A stretch of DNA of 64,000 nucleotides from Treponema sp. (GTDB taxonomy: Bacteria > Spirochaetota > Spirochaetia > Treponematales > Breznakiellaceae). The notes below the pieces were generated by a model. It searched no databases, was not told the DNA's origin, and saw nothing but the letters and a program-made list of their open reading frames with translations. The stretch lies in assembly GCA_031257195.1 (NCBI GenBank), contig JAIRPD010000131.1:42112-106111 (forward strand). The letters are read 5' to 3'. Both the position numbers and the translations under genes were made by a program. Numbering within the stretch: position 1 is the first letter of the stretch; the number at the start of each line of letters is the position of its first letter. Below are positions 1-8,439 of the stretch, piece after piece.

Positions 1-1304
1 CTCACCGGGGTGTCCGAGGGGGCCCGGGCGGTTACCGTTACCCCGGGGATCAGATCCTCTATGTCATTGGAGGGCCGGGTGATCTCAACGCCGTCCATTA
101 CCACCACGGCGTCCTGGGCGGTGGACAGGGCGTTGCTGGGCTTAAAATCCGGTTTGGGAGGGGGGGGATTGGGGTTAAAAACCGTTACATTCCGAATGGT
201 AAGGTCCCGGTGGGTGTTGTTGTTTTCCAGATCCAGGGAGGCCACATTTTTGCCCCCAAAGTCGTCCAGGTTGATCCGCTGGGGGATAAACCCCGACGAA
301 TCCCGCACCACCGGCAAGGCGGCGGAGGTTCCGTCGGTAAAGGTCAGGGAAAGCATGGCCGGATCGTCCACCAGCGCCTGGGGAGGGGGGGCCTCCCACT
401 GGGGTATGGGCACGGAGGAGGCGTCGTTTTCTATGGTGATCCCCCGGTAGCTTACCGAACCGGCGCCGGGTATGGACGGCCCCGGGGGGGCTTCCTCCGC
501 CGCCGTTTCCTGGGGAGGGGTAACCCTGGTGGCGGTCTCAAAGGTTAAGACAACCCCCTTTTCCCCGCTTAAATCCCGGGCGGTTTCGTCAAAGGCGATG
601 GCGGTTTTATCCCCCGCCGCCACGGTCAAGGGTTCTTCCTTAACGGCCACCCTGTCGGGCAGGGGAGGGGTTTCCGGGGTTTCGGGGCTTTCTTTTTTCC
701 CCAGCCCCAACGCCTGGGCCAGGTCCGCCGCCGCGGCGGAAAAGGAAAGCCGGTTTTCCGCCCCCGTTACCAGGGATTCCACCAGCAGGGACTGGGCCCC
801 CGATTGGACATTGACAACACTGGCCCGCAGCTTATCCCGCCCCCGGCGGCTTACCATTTCCGCGAAATCCTTAAGGCTCCCCCCCCGGTAATTGAGGCTT
901 ATCTCGTCCTTGCCAACGGTAAACGTATAGGTTCCCGCCGGAACCTTGTAGGCGTTGTCCTGGGAATCGGAAAGAAACCGGTCCGCCTTGGCGATCTGTT
1001 TAACGGTAAAGGTCCGTTCTTGTTCCACCGCCTGCCTTGAGGCGGAGGCGGTAAGCACCGACTCGTCGGAGGAACTGGCTATCCGCTCGCTAAAGGGGTT
1101 TTGAAAAGAGTAGAGAGAACGGGCGCTTTCCCGGAGGGTGGTGATCCGCCGGCCAATTTCCTGCCAGTAGCCCTTTTCCGTCTGCAGGGTTTCTATCTGT
1201 TTTTCCGCGCGATCCCGAGGTACCCGCTCGACCTTCATCAGGTCTTGAATGATCCCCTCGGTGTTTAACCGGCTTTTTACCCCGGGAATATAGATATCAG
1301 ACAT
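1..1304 (-). CDS. fliD: Flagellar filament capping protein FliD (partial)
   Basis: Filament cap (HAP2), which sits at the growing filament tip and lets flagellin subunits fold into place. It reads from ATG at 1304 on the minus strand; 434 codons are visible and the C-terminus is lost at the window edge. The protein opens with SDIYIPGVKSRFNTEGIIQD, followed by an E/R/K/Q-rich helical stretch, the usual FliD D0 beginning, then a long beta-rich middle. A strong ribosome site (GGGGAGGGAGGG) lies just before the ATG. flaG stops 37 bases upstream and two flagellins precede it, the filament-gene order known from other treponemes. The family call is secure; the true length cannot be judged. Confidence 0.9.
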   Translation of the reverse strand, partial: MSDIYIPGVKSRLNTEGIIQDLMKVERVPRDRAEKQIETLQTEKGYWQEIGRRITTLRESARSLYSFQNPFSERIASSSDESVLTASASRQAVEQERTFTVKQIAKADRFLSDSQDNAYKVPAGTYTFTVGKDEISLNYRGGSLKDFAEMVSRRGRDKLRASVVNVQSGAQSLLVESLVTGAENRLSFSAAAADLAQALGLGKKESPETPETPPLPDRVAVKEEPLTVAAGDKTAIAFDETARDLSGEKGVVLTFETATRVTPPQETAAEEAPPGPSIPGAGSVSYRGITIENDASSVPIPQWEAPPPQALVDDPAMLSLTFTDGTSAALPVVRDSSGFIPQRINLDDFGGKNVASLDLENNNTHRDLTIRNVTVFNPNPPPPKPDFKPSNALSTAQDAVVVMDGVEITRPSNDIEDLIPGVTVTARAPSDTPV

Positions 1305-1341
1305 AACCCTCCCTCCCCGGTCCCACACGCCGCGGGCTGTC

Positions 1342-1701
1342 TTATATCCGCTCGTCCAACAGGAAGCCTATCATCTCCTTGAGCCGGGCGTGAAGTCTTT
1401 GCAGCTCCTCAGGCGGAAGGACCTTAATCACCTTATCGGTTTCCGGGTCTATAACCTTTACGGTAATATCGTGCGACTGATGGTTGACCTCAAATTTGAG
1501 TTTTTTGTTAAAGGCAATGCTTACCTTCTCCAGATCCGCCATGATATTGGCGGGAAGCTCTTTACGGTTTCCAGGCAAAGCGGCCTGAACCCGTTCCAGT
1601 ACGGCGGCCCTTTCCGCGGACCGGAACCGCTCGGGAATCCTTTCCTGGGGGAGTTCCTGCCGCGGAAATCCATTTCCGGCGACGGCAAATTGAATACCCA
1701 T
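1342..1701 (-). CDS. flaG: FlaG family flagellar protein
   Basis: 119-residue FlaG-like protein. The C-terminal half carries the family pattern: KKLKFEVNHQSHDITVKVID, then a DKVIKVLPPEEL motif and a leucine-rich helix ending at the stop. The first 50 residues are poorly conserved, as is normal for the family. FlaG proteins influence filament length in other bacteria; the mechanism is unsettled. The start ATG at 1701 follows a GGAGGTGGAG ribosome site. It lies between flagellin and fliD on the same strand, 37 bases before the fliD start, so the two are probably co-transcribed. Three hairpins separate it from the upstream flagellin. Confidence 0.85.
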   Translation of the reverse strand: MGIQFAVAGNGFPRQELPQERIPERFRSAERAAVLERVQAALPGNRKELPANIMADLEKVSIAFNKKLKFEVNHQSHDITVKVIDPETDKVIKVLPPEELQRLHARLKEMIGFLLDERI

Positions 1702-1723
1702 AGTACTCCACCTCCATAATAAA

Positions 1724-1767
1724 GGGACTAAAAGTCCCCCTCTGAAGGCCCCTCTAAGGGGACCTTC
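1724..1767 (-). promoter_or_regulatory. Two hairpins in the flaG leader
   Basis: Read on the minus strand, a near-perfect stem (arms about 1744-1753 and 1758-1767) is followed by a 6-bp stem GGGACT/AGTCCC (1724-1738, loop of 3) and then TTTATT just before the flaG ribosome site. The second hairpin looks like a weak terminator or an RNA element that could gate flaG translation. This is structure only; no regulator is identified. Confidence 0.4.
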
Positions 1768-1773
1768 CCTGTT

Positions 1774-1810
1774 AAAAGAAGGGCGGGAGAGGGCGCGATC
1801 TCCCCCGCCC
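1774..1810 (-). terminator. Rho-independent terminator after flagellin
   Basis: On the minus strand a GC-rich hairpin (GGGCGGG ... CCCGCCC, 1781-1810) is followed directly by TTCTTTT (1774-1780). It lies about 100 bases after the flagellin stop at 1913. It would end most flagellin transcripts while allowing some read-through into flaG-fliD, which fits the very different amounts of these proteins needed. Confidence 0.7.
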
Positions 1811-1912
1811 CGTCATGAAACGAGCCTTAGGCCCCCGGGATCTCAGGTCCCGTTGTTTCAAAAGACGACGTCCAGAAGCCTCTTGAAACCATGAACTTCA
1901 GGCTTAACAAAA

Positions 1913-2767
1913 TTAACCGAGCAGCTGTAGTACCGACTGGGTCCTCATGTTGGCCTGGGCCAGCATGGCGGTCCCCGCCTGGGTCAGAATACTGTCCCTG
2001 GTGTAATTTACCATCTCCGAAGCCATATTGGCGTCCCGGATTCGGGATTCGGCGGCTTGAAGATTTTCCGCGGCGATGGCCACCCCTTCGGAGGCCATCT
2101 CAAAACGGTTTTGATAAGCGCCAAGATCCGCCCGCTGTTTGGAAACCGTTTTCAAGGCCCCGTCCAGCATCCCAATGGCCTGATTGGCCGATTCGGGGGT
2201 GGCGATGGATATGCTCCCGGTCTCCCCCTGGGCGTTCTGCAAACCAAGGGCAGTGGCGGTCATGGTACCGATAAAGACCTGTTCATTCTGGTCCATATTG
2301 GCCCCAACCTGAAACTGCATTATCCGGTTGGCGGCGGAATTCTGGGCGAAAGCCCCGGTTAGAAGGTTCATCCCGTTAAATTGAGCGTGACTCGCTATAC
2401 GATTCACCTCGTCAACTAACTGGGAAACCTCCACCTGAATCTGCATCCGGTCCTCATCGGTATAGATCCCGTTGGCGGACTGTACCGACAATTCCCTCAG
2501 GCGGCCCAGAATATCCTGGGTTTCCTGAAGATAACCTTCAGTAGCCTGGATAAAAGACACACCGTTTTGGATGTTCCGTTCCGCCTGATTCAGCCCCCGG
2601 ATCTGGCTCCGCATTTTTTCGGAAACCGCGAGCCCGGAAGCGTCGTCCCCCGCCCGGTTAACCCGTAAGCCGGAGCTAAGCTTTTCAATACTCTTAGCCA
2701 CATCGGCGTTGGTCACACCCAGTTGGCGGTTGGCGAACATGGCGCTCATGTTGTGATTAATAATCAT
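1913..2767 (-). CDS. flaB: Flagellin, FlaB-type filament core protein
   Basis: 284-residue core flagellin of the periplasmic flagellum. It begins [20 protein letters not shown] and has the conserved N-terminal D0/D1 helices ([29 protein letters not shown]), a short central part and a C-terminal D0 helix ending in SVLQLLG. It lacks the hypervariable D2/D3 domains of enteric flagellins, as spirochaetal FlaB proteins do. Start ATG at 2767 follows AAGGAGGG. It is closely similar along its length to the flagellin at 3096-3956, so the pair arose by duplication. Which of FlaB1/2/3 it represents cannot be decided here. No sigma-28 or sigma-70 promoter was recognised in the 328-base gap upstream, so it may depend on read-through. 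Confidence 0.95.
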   Translation of the reverse strand: MIINHNMSAMFANRQLGVTNADVAKSIEKLSSGLRVNRAGDDASGLAVSEKMRSQIRGLNQAERNIQNGVSFIQATEGYLQETQDILGRLRELSVQSANGIYTDEDRMQIQVEVSQLVDEVNRIASHAQFNGMNLLTGAFAQNSAANRIMQFQVGANMDQNEQVFIGTMTATALGLQNAQGETGSISIATPESANQAIGMLDGALKTVSKQRADLGAYQNRFEMASEGVAIAAENLQAAESRIRDANMASEMVNYTRDSILTQAGTAMLAQANMRTQSVLQLLG

Positions 2768-3095
2768 CTATAACCCTCCTTGAGTTGATAACTCCGGCAG
2801 TCCATGCCGAAGCCGTTCCACACGGGGGGGGAAGGGCGGAACGCTCGCGCCGATCCCGTCCGTAACCCCTGAACAGAACGAGTCCGCCGCCCGGGGGAGG
2901 CCGCCTCGTACCGCCGTACTCAACCCCAGCGGACCCGCCTGGACGGGTCCGGCCCGCGAACGGGTCTGGGTATTTGTCAAAGAACAATGGCCGCCGTTTA
3001 CGGCGCCCGGGTATTTCCCAAGGAATACCCTTTTAGGGAAAGGCCCCGGGGGTCAAACCCCCAGGGTAACTTTCCCCAACTTTTACAATACTACT
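2768..3095 (-). other. Hairpin-rich gap between the two flagellin genes
   Basis: This 328-base gene-free stretch holds several inverted repeats in the transcribed (minus) direction: a GGGGG/CCCCC stem with loop TTTGA near 3049-3063, inside complementary GGGAAAG/CTTTCCC flanks; a GGGTATT/AATACCC stem near 3011-3032; and a GCCGTAAACGGC palindrome near 2992-3003. The flagellin ribosome site AAGGAGGG closes it. A TTGACA occurs near 2980 but has no acceptable -10. Termination, mRNA stability or translational control are all possible. Confidence 0.4.
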
Positions 3096-3110
3096 TTATT
3101 GTAAAAGTTG
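3077..3110 (-). repeat. 12-bp inverted repeat spanning a flagellin stop codon
   Basis: CAACTTTTACAA (3077-3088) is the perfect reverse complement of 3099-3110, with a 10-base loop at 3089-3098. The TAA stop of the flagellin at 3096 lies inside the loop, and one arm encodes the last codons. No T-run follows, so it is not a classical terminator; it may protect the 3' end or affect termination of translation. Confidence 0.6.
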
Positions 3111-3956
3111 CAAGACCGATGAGGCCCGCTGGTTAGCCTGAGCCAGCATGGCGGTCCCCGCGTTAACCAGGATCTGGTTTGTTACGTACCGGACTGTCTG
3201 GTCGGCCATGTTGGTATCCCGAATCCGGGATTCAGAGGCCTGCATGTTCTCCGCGCCAATGTCCAATCCCCGAACGGCGTGTTCCAGCCGGTTCTGGTAA
3301 GCCCCCAGGTCGGCCCGCTGTTTGTTGATCTTTTTTAGGGCCTCGTCCAGCGCGCCGATGGCCTGATTGGCCCCCTCGGGATCCCCCATGTTGATAAACT
3401 CGTTGTTACCCCCGTTCCGGATCCCCAGCGCCTGGCTGGTCATGGTACCGACATACACCTGTTCCCGCTGATCCATGTTGGCGCCGATGTGGAACCACAT
3501 GGAACCGGTGGTTACGTTGTCCCCCGTGGCGGCGGCGAAGCGGCCGGTAAGCAGGTTCATGCCGTTAAATTGGGCATGACTGGCGATCCGGTCCACCTCG
3601 TCCACCAGCTGGGAAATTTCCACCTGGATGTACATCCGGTCTTCCTCGGTGTAGATTCCGTTGGCGGCCTGGACGGACAGTTCCCTCATTCGCTGAACGA
3701 TGTCCTGGGTTTCCTGCAGATAGCCTTCAGTTACCTGGATAAAGGAAATGCCGTTGGCCGCGTTCTGGGAGGCCTGGTTCAGCCCCCGGATTTGGCTTCG
3801 CAGTTTTTCCGATACCGCGAGCCCGGAAGCGTCGTCTCCCGCCCGGTTGATCCGAAGGCCCGAAGAAAGCTTTTCCATGTCCTTCGCGATGTTCTCGTTA
3901 GTTACCTTAAGAGAACGGTCGGCGAACATGGCGCTCAAATTGTGGTTGATGATCAT
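3096..3956 (-). CDS. flaB: Flagellin, FlaB-type filament core protein
   Basis: 286-residue FlaB-type flagellin, first gene of the filament block. It starts [20 protein letters not shown], carries the D0/D1 signature ([39 protein letters not shown]) and ends in SSVLQLLQ. The largest differences from its neighbour are in residues 140-190, the surface-exposed turn region. ATG at 3956 follows AAGGAGG. A sigma-28-like promoter is found about 140 bases upstream, so this copy is probably the main FliA-dependent one. Its last codons form a hairpin with the downstream DNA. The family call is very safe; the numbering within the FlaB set is not. Confidence 0.95.
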   Translation of the reverse strand: MIINHNLSAMFADRSLKVTNENIAKDMEKLSSGLRINRAGDDASGLAVSEKLRSQIRGLNQASQNAANGISFIQVTEGYLQETQDIVQRMRELSVQAANGIYTEEDRMYIQVEISQLVDEVDRIASHAQFNGMNLLTGRFAAATGDNVTTGSMWFHIGANMDQREQVYVGTMTSQALGIRNGGNNEFINMGDPEGANQAIGALDEALKKINKQRADLGAYQNRLEHAVRGLDIGAENMQASESRIRDTNMADQTVRYVTNQILVNAGTAMLAQANQRASSVLQLLQ

Positions 3957-4004
3957 CTCATCCTCCTTGAAAGTTCTTAAAAAGACATCCTTGTCTTTTC
4001 CGGC

Positions 4005-4031
4005 TTAAGTTTTTTTTCCGTAAACCGATAT
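4005..4031 (+). promoter_or_regulatory. Plus-strand sigma-28-like motif
   Basis: TTAAGTTT (4005-4012), 11 bases, then ACCGATAT (4024-4031) matches the sigma-28 pattern TAAAGTTT-N11-GCCGATAA in order, spacing and most bases. It points into the 3' end of the minus-strand rarA gene, so any transcript would be antisense. It mirrors the minus-strand motif at 4101-4128. It may be a duplicated promoter core or half of a large inverted repeat. Confidence 0.4.
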
Positions 4032-4100
4032 TCGTAAGGAGAACGAAAAGCGGCTTACTACCCTTCCGCGGACAGGGCAAAAAAAACTTTTCCACTTCTT

Positions 4101-4128
4101 ATATCGGTACTTTCCGGCTGGAACTTAA
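4101..4128 (-). promoter_or_regulatory. Sigma-28-like flagellin promoter
   Basis: On the minus strand TTAAGTTC (4128-4121), a 12-base spacer and ACCGATAT (4108-4101) resemble the FliA/sigma-28 consensus. The predicted start near 4094 gives a leader of about 138 bases before the flagellin ATG at 3956. Location upstream of a flagellin, on the correct strand, supports it. Confidence 0.6.
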
Positions 4129-4146
4129 GGAAAAACGGTTTTTCCC

Positions 4147-6498
4147 CTATTTTTTTTCTCTTTTTCCCTTAATCAGAAGACTTTTCCATTTCCAGAGGAC
4201 CGGCCCCCGGCGTATCCGCTCCTCAAGGCCCTCCCGGACCGCGGCGAGGTCCTGTTTCCCCAGGGCCGCCGCCATCGCCCCGCCCCAGGGGGAACGGTCC
4301 GGGTTAAACCACAGGTCCAGGTCCCCGGATCCGATGGGCCGTTCCTCTTCCCGGTTTAGGACGGTGATTTCCAGGGTCAGGCCCGCCTCCCGGAAGGCGG
4401 TTTCCAGGGTTTCGGCGGTCCAGGTCCAGGGCTGGAGGGGGACCGCCGGTTTTCCCGGGGAAGGGTTTTTTGGCGGGGACCCAAAGAAAACCTCCTCCGC
4501 CGCGGCCAGGCGGTCCGCCAGGGCTTCCGGTCCGCCCCGTTCCTCCCGGAGAATCCGGGAAAGCCGTTCCCCCAGGCCCGGCGGCGACTGGAGCAGGACC
4601 ACATTCCCCCCGGGGGCCAGGAGGAGGGCGGCGGCCCGGGCGAAACCGGAAAAGGCCTCCGCCGGATCGGGGGAAGAGGAGGCAACCCGCCGCCAGGGTT
4701 CCCGGGCGATGATATGATCGAAGGCGGCGCAGGAAAAAATCCGCTCCGCCTCTTCCGGGGCCGGCAGCCAAAAGGGGCCGCCGCGGGAAACCGCCGTCCG
4801 GGGCCGCTCGGTTTCGTCCAGGGCGGCGGCGTAGCGGAGCAGGGCTTCCCCGGCGGCCTCGCTGTCCACCAGGGCGGCGGTCAGGCCCTCGGGGACCCGG
4901 CGCAGACTTTCCCAGAGGAGAAGGCCGTCGTTGGCGGCGGCGACCAGGATCCGGTGATGCCGGGCGGGGGAACATTGGCCAAAAATCGCCTCCCTGTCCG
5001 CCAGAAGAAGGGAACTTCGGCCCGATTCAAGACGATGGAGCCAGTTTTCCCGTCCCCTGGAGGGGGGGGACCAGCTTAAGGGTTCCCCCCCGGCGGCGTC
5101 CGCCGGGGGATCCCCCAGAACCATCGCCGCCTGAATCTCCCGTTTACGAAGCACCTCTTCCCGGATTCGTCCCTCGTAACCCACCGTGGAGGGGGTATAA
5201 AAAATTTTACCCTGGAGAGCGCCGGGCAGGTAGCGCTGGGCCGCCCAGTGTTCCCGGTAGGCGTGGGGATAAATGTACCCTTCCCCGTGTCCAAAACTTT
5301 CCGCGTCCCGGTTGGGGTCCCGCAGGTGGTTGGGAACCTCCGGGTCTTCCCGGTCCACCTCTTTAAGGGCGTCAAAAAAGGCCATGGCGGTGTTGGATTT
5401 GGGGGCCGTGGCCAGGTAGAGGCAGGCGTGGGCCAGGGGGAAACGCCCCTCGGGAAGACCGGTACGGTCAAAGGCCTGGGCGCAGGCGATAACCACCTCC
5501 AGGGCCCGGGGGTCCGCCAGGCCCACGTCCTCGCTGGCCAGGATGATCATCCGCCGGAAAATAAAGGAGGGATCTTCCCCGGCCCGGACCATTTTGGCGA
5601 GCCAATACAGCGCCGCGTCGGGGTCGCTTCCCCGGACGCTCTTGATAAAGGCGCTGATCGTGTCAAAATGGTAATCCCCGTCCCGGTCGTAGAGCAGGGC
5701 CTTCTTTTGAATACTTTCCTCCGCCGCTTCCAGGGTGATGATGATTTCCGCGTTTTCCGGCGGGGGCCAGCGGGTTTCATCTTCCCCGGGCTGCGGCGGG
5801 CTTTCGCCCCCGGGGAAGGTCCAGGCGCTGGTCTCGATGGCCAATTCCAGGGCGTTGAGGAGGCTTCGGACATCGCCGCCGGCCACCTCTAAAAGATGTT
5901 CCAGGGCGCCGTCCGTAAAAACCACTTTCCATTTACCGTAGCCCCGTTCCCGGTCGGCGAGGGTCCGCAGGGCGGCGGTCCGGAGGTCGTCGGCGTCCAG
6001 GGCCTTAAGCTGAAAAACCCGGCTGCGGCTTACCAGCGCCCGGTTGACCTCGAAGAAAGGATTTTCCGTGGTGGCCCCCACGAGGATAACCGCCCCGTTT
6101 TCCACCCAGGGGAGCAGGGCGTCCTGCTGGGCCTTGTTCCACCGGTGAACCTCGTCCACAAAGAGGATTGTCCGCTTACCGTAGAGCCGCCGCCGTTCTT
6201 CCGCCCGGTCAATCACCTCCCGGATATCCTTTACCCCCGTAAGGACGGCGTTGAGGCTTTCAAAAGCGCCCCGGGTAGTGTTGGCGATAACCCGGGCCAG
6301 GCTGGTTTTGCCCGTTCCCGGGGGCCCGTAAAAGATAACGGAGGAAAGCCGGTCCGCCTGGATTGCCCGGCGGAGAAGCCGGCCGGGCCCCACGATGTGA
6401 TCCTGGCCTATCACCTCATCCAGGGTACGGGGACGCATCCGGTCCGCCAGGGGGCTGTCCGTTTTGGGCGATCCCGCGGAAAACAACTCGTCCATCAC
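4147..6498 (-). CDS. rarA: RarA/MgsA-type AAA ATPase with C-terminal methyltransferase-like extension
   Basis: The N-terminal 440 residues are a replication-associated recombination ATPase: Walker [10 protein letters not shown] (about 58-66), Walker [10 protein letters not shown] (about 111-119), sensor region [20 protein letters not shown], then the helical tetramerisation part ([20 protein letters not shown]). RarA acts at stalled forks with the clamp-loader system. The usual length is about 420-450; this protein has 783 residues. The extra 330 residues contain [31 protein letters not shown] and [18 protein letters not shown], the spacing of a Rossmann-fold methyltransferase-like domain; that is inference. 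The start is GTG at 6498 or the adjacent ATG at 6495. The lipoprotein upstream stops 12 bases before, on the same strand. Confidence 0.88.
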   Translation of the reverse strand: MMDELFSAGSPKTDSPLADRMRPRTLDEVIGQDHIVGPGRLLRRAIQADRLSSVIFYGPPGTGKTSLARVIANTTRGAFESLNAVLTGVKDIREVIDRAEERRRLYGKRTILFVDEVHRWNKAQQDALLPWVENGAVILVGATTENPFFEVNRALVSRSRVFQLKALDADDLRTAALRTLADRERGYGKWKVVFTDGALEHLLEVAGGDVRSLLNALELAIETSAWTFPGGESPPQPGEDETRWPPPENAEIIITLEAAEESIQKKALLYDRDGDYHFDTISAFIKSVRGSDPDAALYWLAKMVRAGEDPSFIFRRMIILASEDVGLADPRALEVVIACAQAFDRTGLPEGRFPLAHACLYLATAPKSNTAMAFFDALKEVDREDPEVPNHLRDPNRDAESFGHGEGYIYPHAYREHWAAQRYLPGALQGKIFYTPSTVGYEGRIREEVLRKREIQAAMVLGDPPADAAGGEPLSWSPPSRGRENWLHRLESGRSSLLLADREAIFGQCSPARHHRILVAAANDGLLLWESLRRVPEGLTAALVDSEAAGEALLRYAAALDETERPRTAVSRGGPFWLPAPEEAERIFSCAAFDHIIAREPWRRVASSSPDPAEAFSGFARAAALLLAPGGNVVLLQSPPGLGERLSRILREERGGPEALADRLAAAEEVFFGSPPKNPSPGKPAVPLQPWTWTAETLETAFREAGLTLEITVLNREEERPIGSGDLDLWFNPDRSPWGGAMAAALGKQDLAAVREGLEERIRRGPVLWKWKSLLIKGKREKK

Positions 6499-6510
6499 GG
6501 TTCCCGGAAT

Positions 6511-7716
6511 TTAGTCGCCGTTATCCTCGCCGTTCCACTGGGAAAAACCGTCCCGGGAGCGGTAACGGTAGGACCAGAAACCGTTCATGGAGGTGCTGGC
6601 GAAGATAATGGGCCTGCCGTCCACGTTAAAACCAGTGTAGACCCCGTTCAGGGGAGCGGGATAGGTGGAGGGCCGGGGCGCGCATATAAGGGAAGTAACG
6701 GCGTATTTGGCGAGGGTGCTGTTGTACCGGGAACCTTGCTCCACGCTGAGGGCCCCCTCGGTTCCGGGGGTGTACAGCGTCCTGGGGTCCAGGTGGAATT
6801 CCCGGTAGCCCCCGTCGTGGCGGCCCAGGAGGAGGAGCTTTTCGCCGTTCTGGCCTTCCCAGTTCGCCATGGCGCCGGAAAAGTCCGTACCGATAGTTTG
6901 AGAAAAGTCCAGGGCTCCGCCGGAGGTAAAGGAAAGGATCGCGCATTCCCCGCCGGTGTTTTCCGGCGCCCTCAGAGCCGCCGCCCCGGTCGCCGCCGCC
7001 CCAATCCCGCCCGCGAAGAGCGGAACGAGGCCGATAATCCTCCCCTCGGAACCGGAAACGACGCCGACGGAGATGGCGGCGGCGGGAGTCGGGGTAACGT
7101 ATACGCCGTCCCCCATAAGGCCAAGGAAGTAATTACCTCCCGCTTCGGCGGCGCCCATCAAAAGCCCGCAATTATTCTTAATGGAAGTGAGGGAGGCGCC
7201 GTTCGCGGCCATGGAGAGCAGGCGGTAACCGTTCCCATCCGCGGCCCCGGCGAAGAGGTAATCCTCCGCCCCAAAGATCTGCTGAAGGCCGGAATCCTTG
7301 GTGATAAGGGTCCAGCCTGCCCACCCGGAGGAGGTCCGTTTGTTTCTTTTTAGATTCCCCTCCCAGTCCAGGGAAAAGAGATAACCCTCCGAGCCGCTCA
7401 CCGCGGCGGCCAGGGTTTTGATCCTCCCCCCGGGCTGGGAAGACATCCTTCGCGCGGCCGGCAGTACGTTAAGATCGAATTCCCATACATCCCCGTTACT
7501 GACGTACAGCGCCGGTTCAAGGCCCGGCGCGGCAAGGCTGACAATCCGGGAGGGGGCGCCGCCAATGATCGGCTTGATGGGGGCCACCTCCTGGGAAATA
7601 TTCCAGAACAGGGGCTCCTGGTCGCAGCCGGCGGATAAAAAGGCCCAGAACAGCGGCGCGAAAAAGAAAAGTTTCCCCCGAACGCGGGAGGATCGTTTCA
7701 AAGACGGTGGTTTCAT
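6511..7716 (-). CDS. Hypothetical spirochaetal lipoprotein
   Basis: 401 residues with a basic N-terminus, a hydrophobic stretch (FFFAPLFWAFLSAGC) and lipobox LSAGC at 27-31, so lipidation at Cys31 is expected. The rest is a string of short beta-type segments with repeated aromatic and glycine turns (GYLFSLDWEGNL, DYLFAGAADGNGYRLLS), which could be a beta-propeller; this is not proven. ATG at 7716 follows AAGGAA. It sits between an outer-membrane barrel candidate (9 bases upstream) and rarA (12 bases downstream), all on the minus strand, so it may be part of an envelope-protein operon that also carries rarA. I do not recognise the family. Confidence 0.75.
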   Translation of the reverse strand: MKPPSLKRSSRVRGKLFFFAPLFWAFLSAGCDQEPLFWNISQEVAPIKPIIGGAPSRIVSLAAPGLEPALYVSNGDVWEFDLNVLPAARRMSSQPGGRIKTLAAAVSGSEGYLFSLDWEGNLKRNKRTSSGWAGWTLITKDSGLQQIFGAEDYLFAGAADGNGYRLLSMAANGASLTSIKNNCGLLMGAAEAGGNYFLGLMGDGVYVTPTPAAAISVGVVSGSEGRIIGLVPLFAGGIGAAATGAAALRAPENTGGECAILSFTSGGALDFSQTIGTDFSGAMANWEGQNGEKLLLLGRHDGGYREFHLDPRTLYTPGTEGALSVEQGSRYNSTLAKYAVTSLICAPRPSTYPAPLNGVYTGFNVDGRPIIFASTSMNGFWSYRYRSRDGFSQWNGEDNGD

Positions 7717-7725
7717 GTTGGTTCC

Positions 7726-8424
7726 TTAAAAATGGTAACGTACCCCTATCGCGAATTCCAGAAAGAAACCGTGGATACGGACCGGGCGGTCATGTTCCTC
7801 CCGGCGCTTACCGGTCCACTGGGGAACCCACCAGAAGCTGGTGTTCAAGCCCAGGGACCAGTCGGTATGAAAGCGAAAGAAGATTCCCGCCGTGGACTTG
7901 GCGAAAAACCCAAAGTAACTGAGCCTCCGGTGGGATTGGGGGGCTATTCCCACTAAAACCGAAAGGGGGAATTCAAAACGGCGGACCGTGGGCTGAAAAC
8001 CCACCCGGAACCCCATGGGGACAATGTAATACATATTTTCCCCCAGGGTGGAGGCGAACATTCCCGACAACTCTCCCCCCACAAAAAGGCGGGTTCCCAG
8101 AAAATAGTTCCATCCCAGGGAACCGCTCCCCCCCAGGTTCATGTTGGAGGGCAGGTAACCCGCCTCCTGGTCGGCGTAGAAGAGGGGTTTTACCAGGCCA
8201 AGGCTGATGGAAAAGGTCTGATCCCCTCTGCTGTACCGGGTGGAGAGGGCGGACCAGTCCGATTCTATGGGAATTCTCCCCTCTTCATCATCCTCTTCCT
8301 GTTCCTGGGATGGGGTTTCCTGGGCTTGAAGAACAATAACCGGGCCGGCCAAAAAAACCAGCGCTGACCAAAACCAGAAGAGCCGCATGGAAAACACTGT
8401 AACAGGTCCGCCGCTTTGTTTCAA
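7726..8424 (-). CDS. Probable outer-membrane beta-barrel protein
   Basis: 232 residues: signal peptide (hydrophobic core LFWFWSALVFLAGPVIVL, cut near LQAQE), a short acidic linker (EQEEDDEEG), then alternating hydrophobic/aromatic strands and a final GVRYHF ending in Phe, the typical signal of barrel proteins handled by BamA. The size fits an 8-stranded barrel of OmpW/OmpX type, as described for several treponemal proteins; membership is inferred. The start is uncertain: TTG at 8424 has GAGAAGGG upstream, while ATG at 8388 gives a more ordinary signal peptide but a poor ribosome site. The lipoprotein gene begins 9 bases downstream. Confidence 0.65.
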   Translation of the reverse strand: MKQSGGPVTVFSMRLFWFWSALVFLAGPVIVLQAQETPSQEQEEDDEEGRIPIESDWSALSTRYSRGDQTFSISLGLVKPLFYADQEAGYLPSNMNLGGSGSLGWNYFLGTRLFVGGELSGMFASTLGENMYYIVPMGFRVGFQPTVRRFEFPLSVLVGIAPQSHRRLSYFGFFAKSTAGIFFRFHTDWSLGLNTSFWWVPQWTGKRREEHDRPVRIHGFFLEFAIGVRYHF

Positions 8425-8439
8425 TGGTTTAGGCCCTTC

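Noticed and set aside
5896..7353. 485-codon plus-strand open frame
   Set aside because: It is antisense to rarA and the lipoprotein, crosses the boundary between two well-supported genes, and has the Gly/Pro/Val-rich composition of GC-driven shadow frames.
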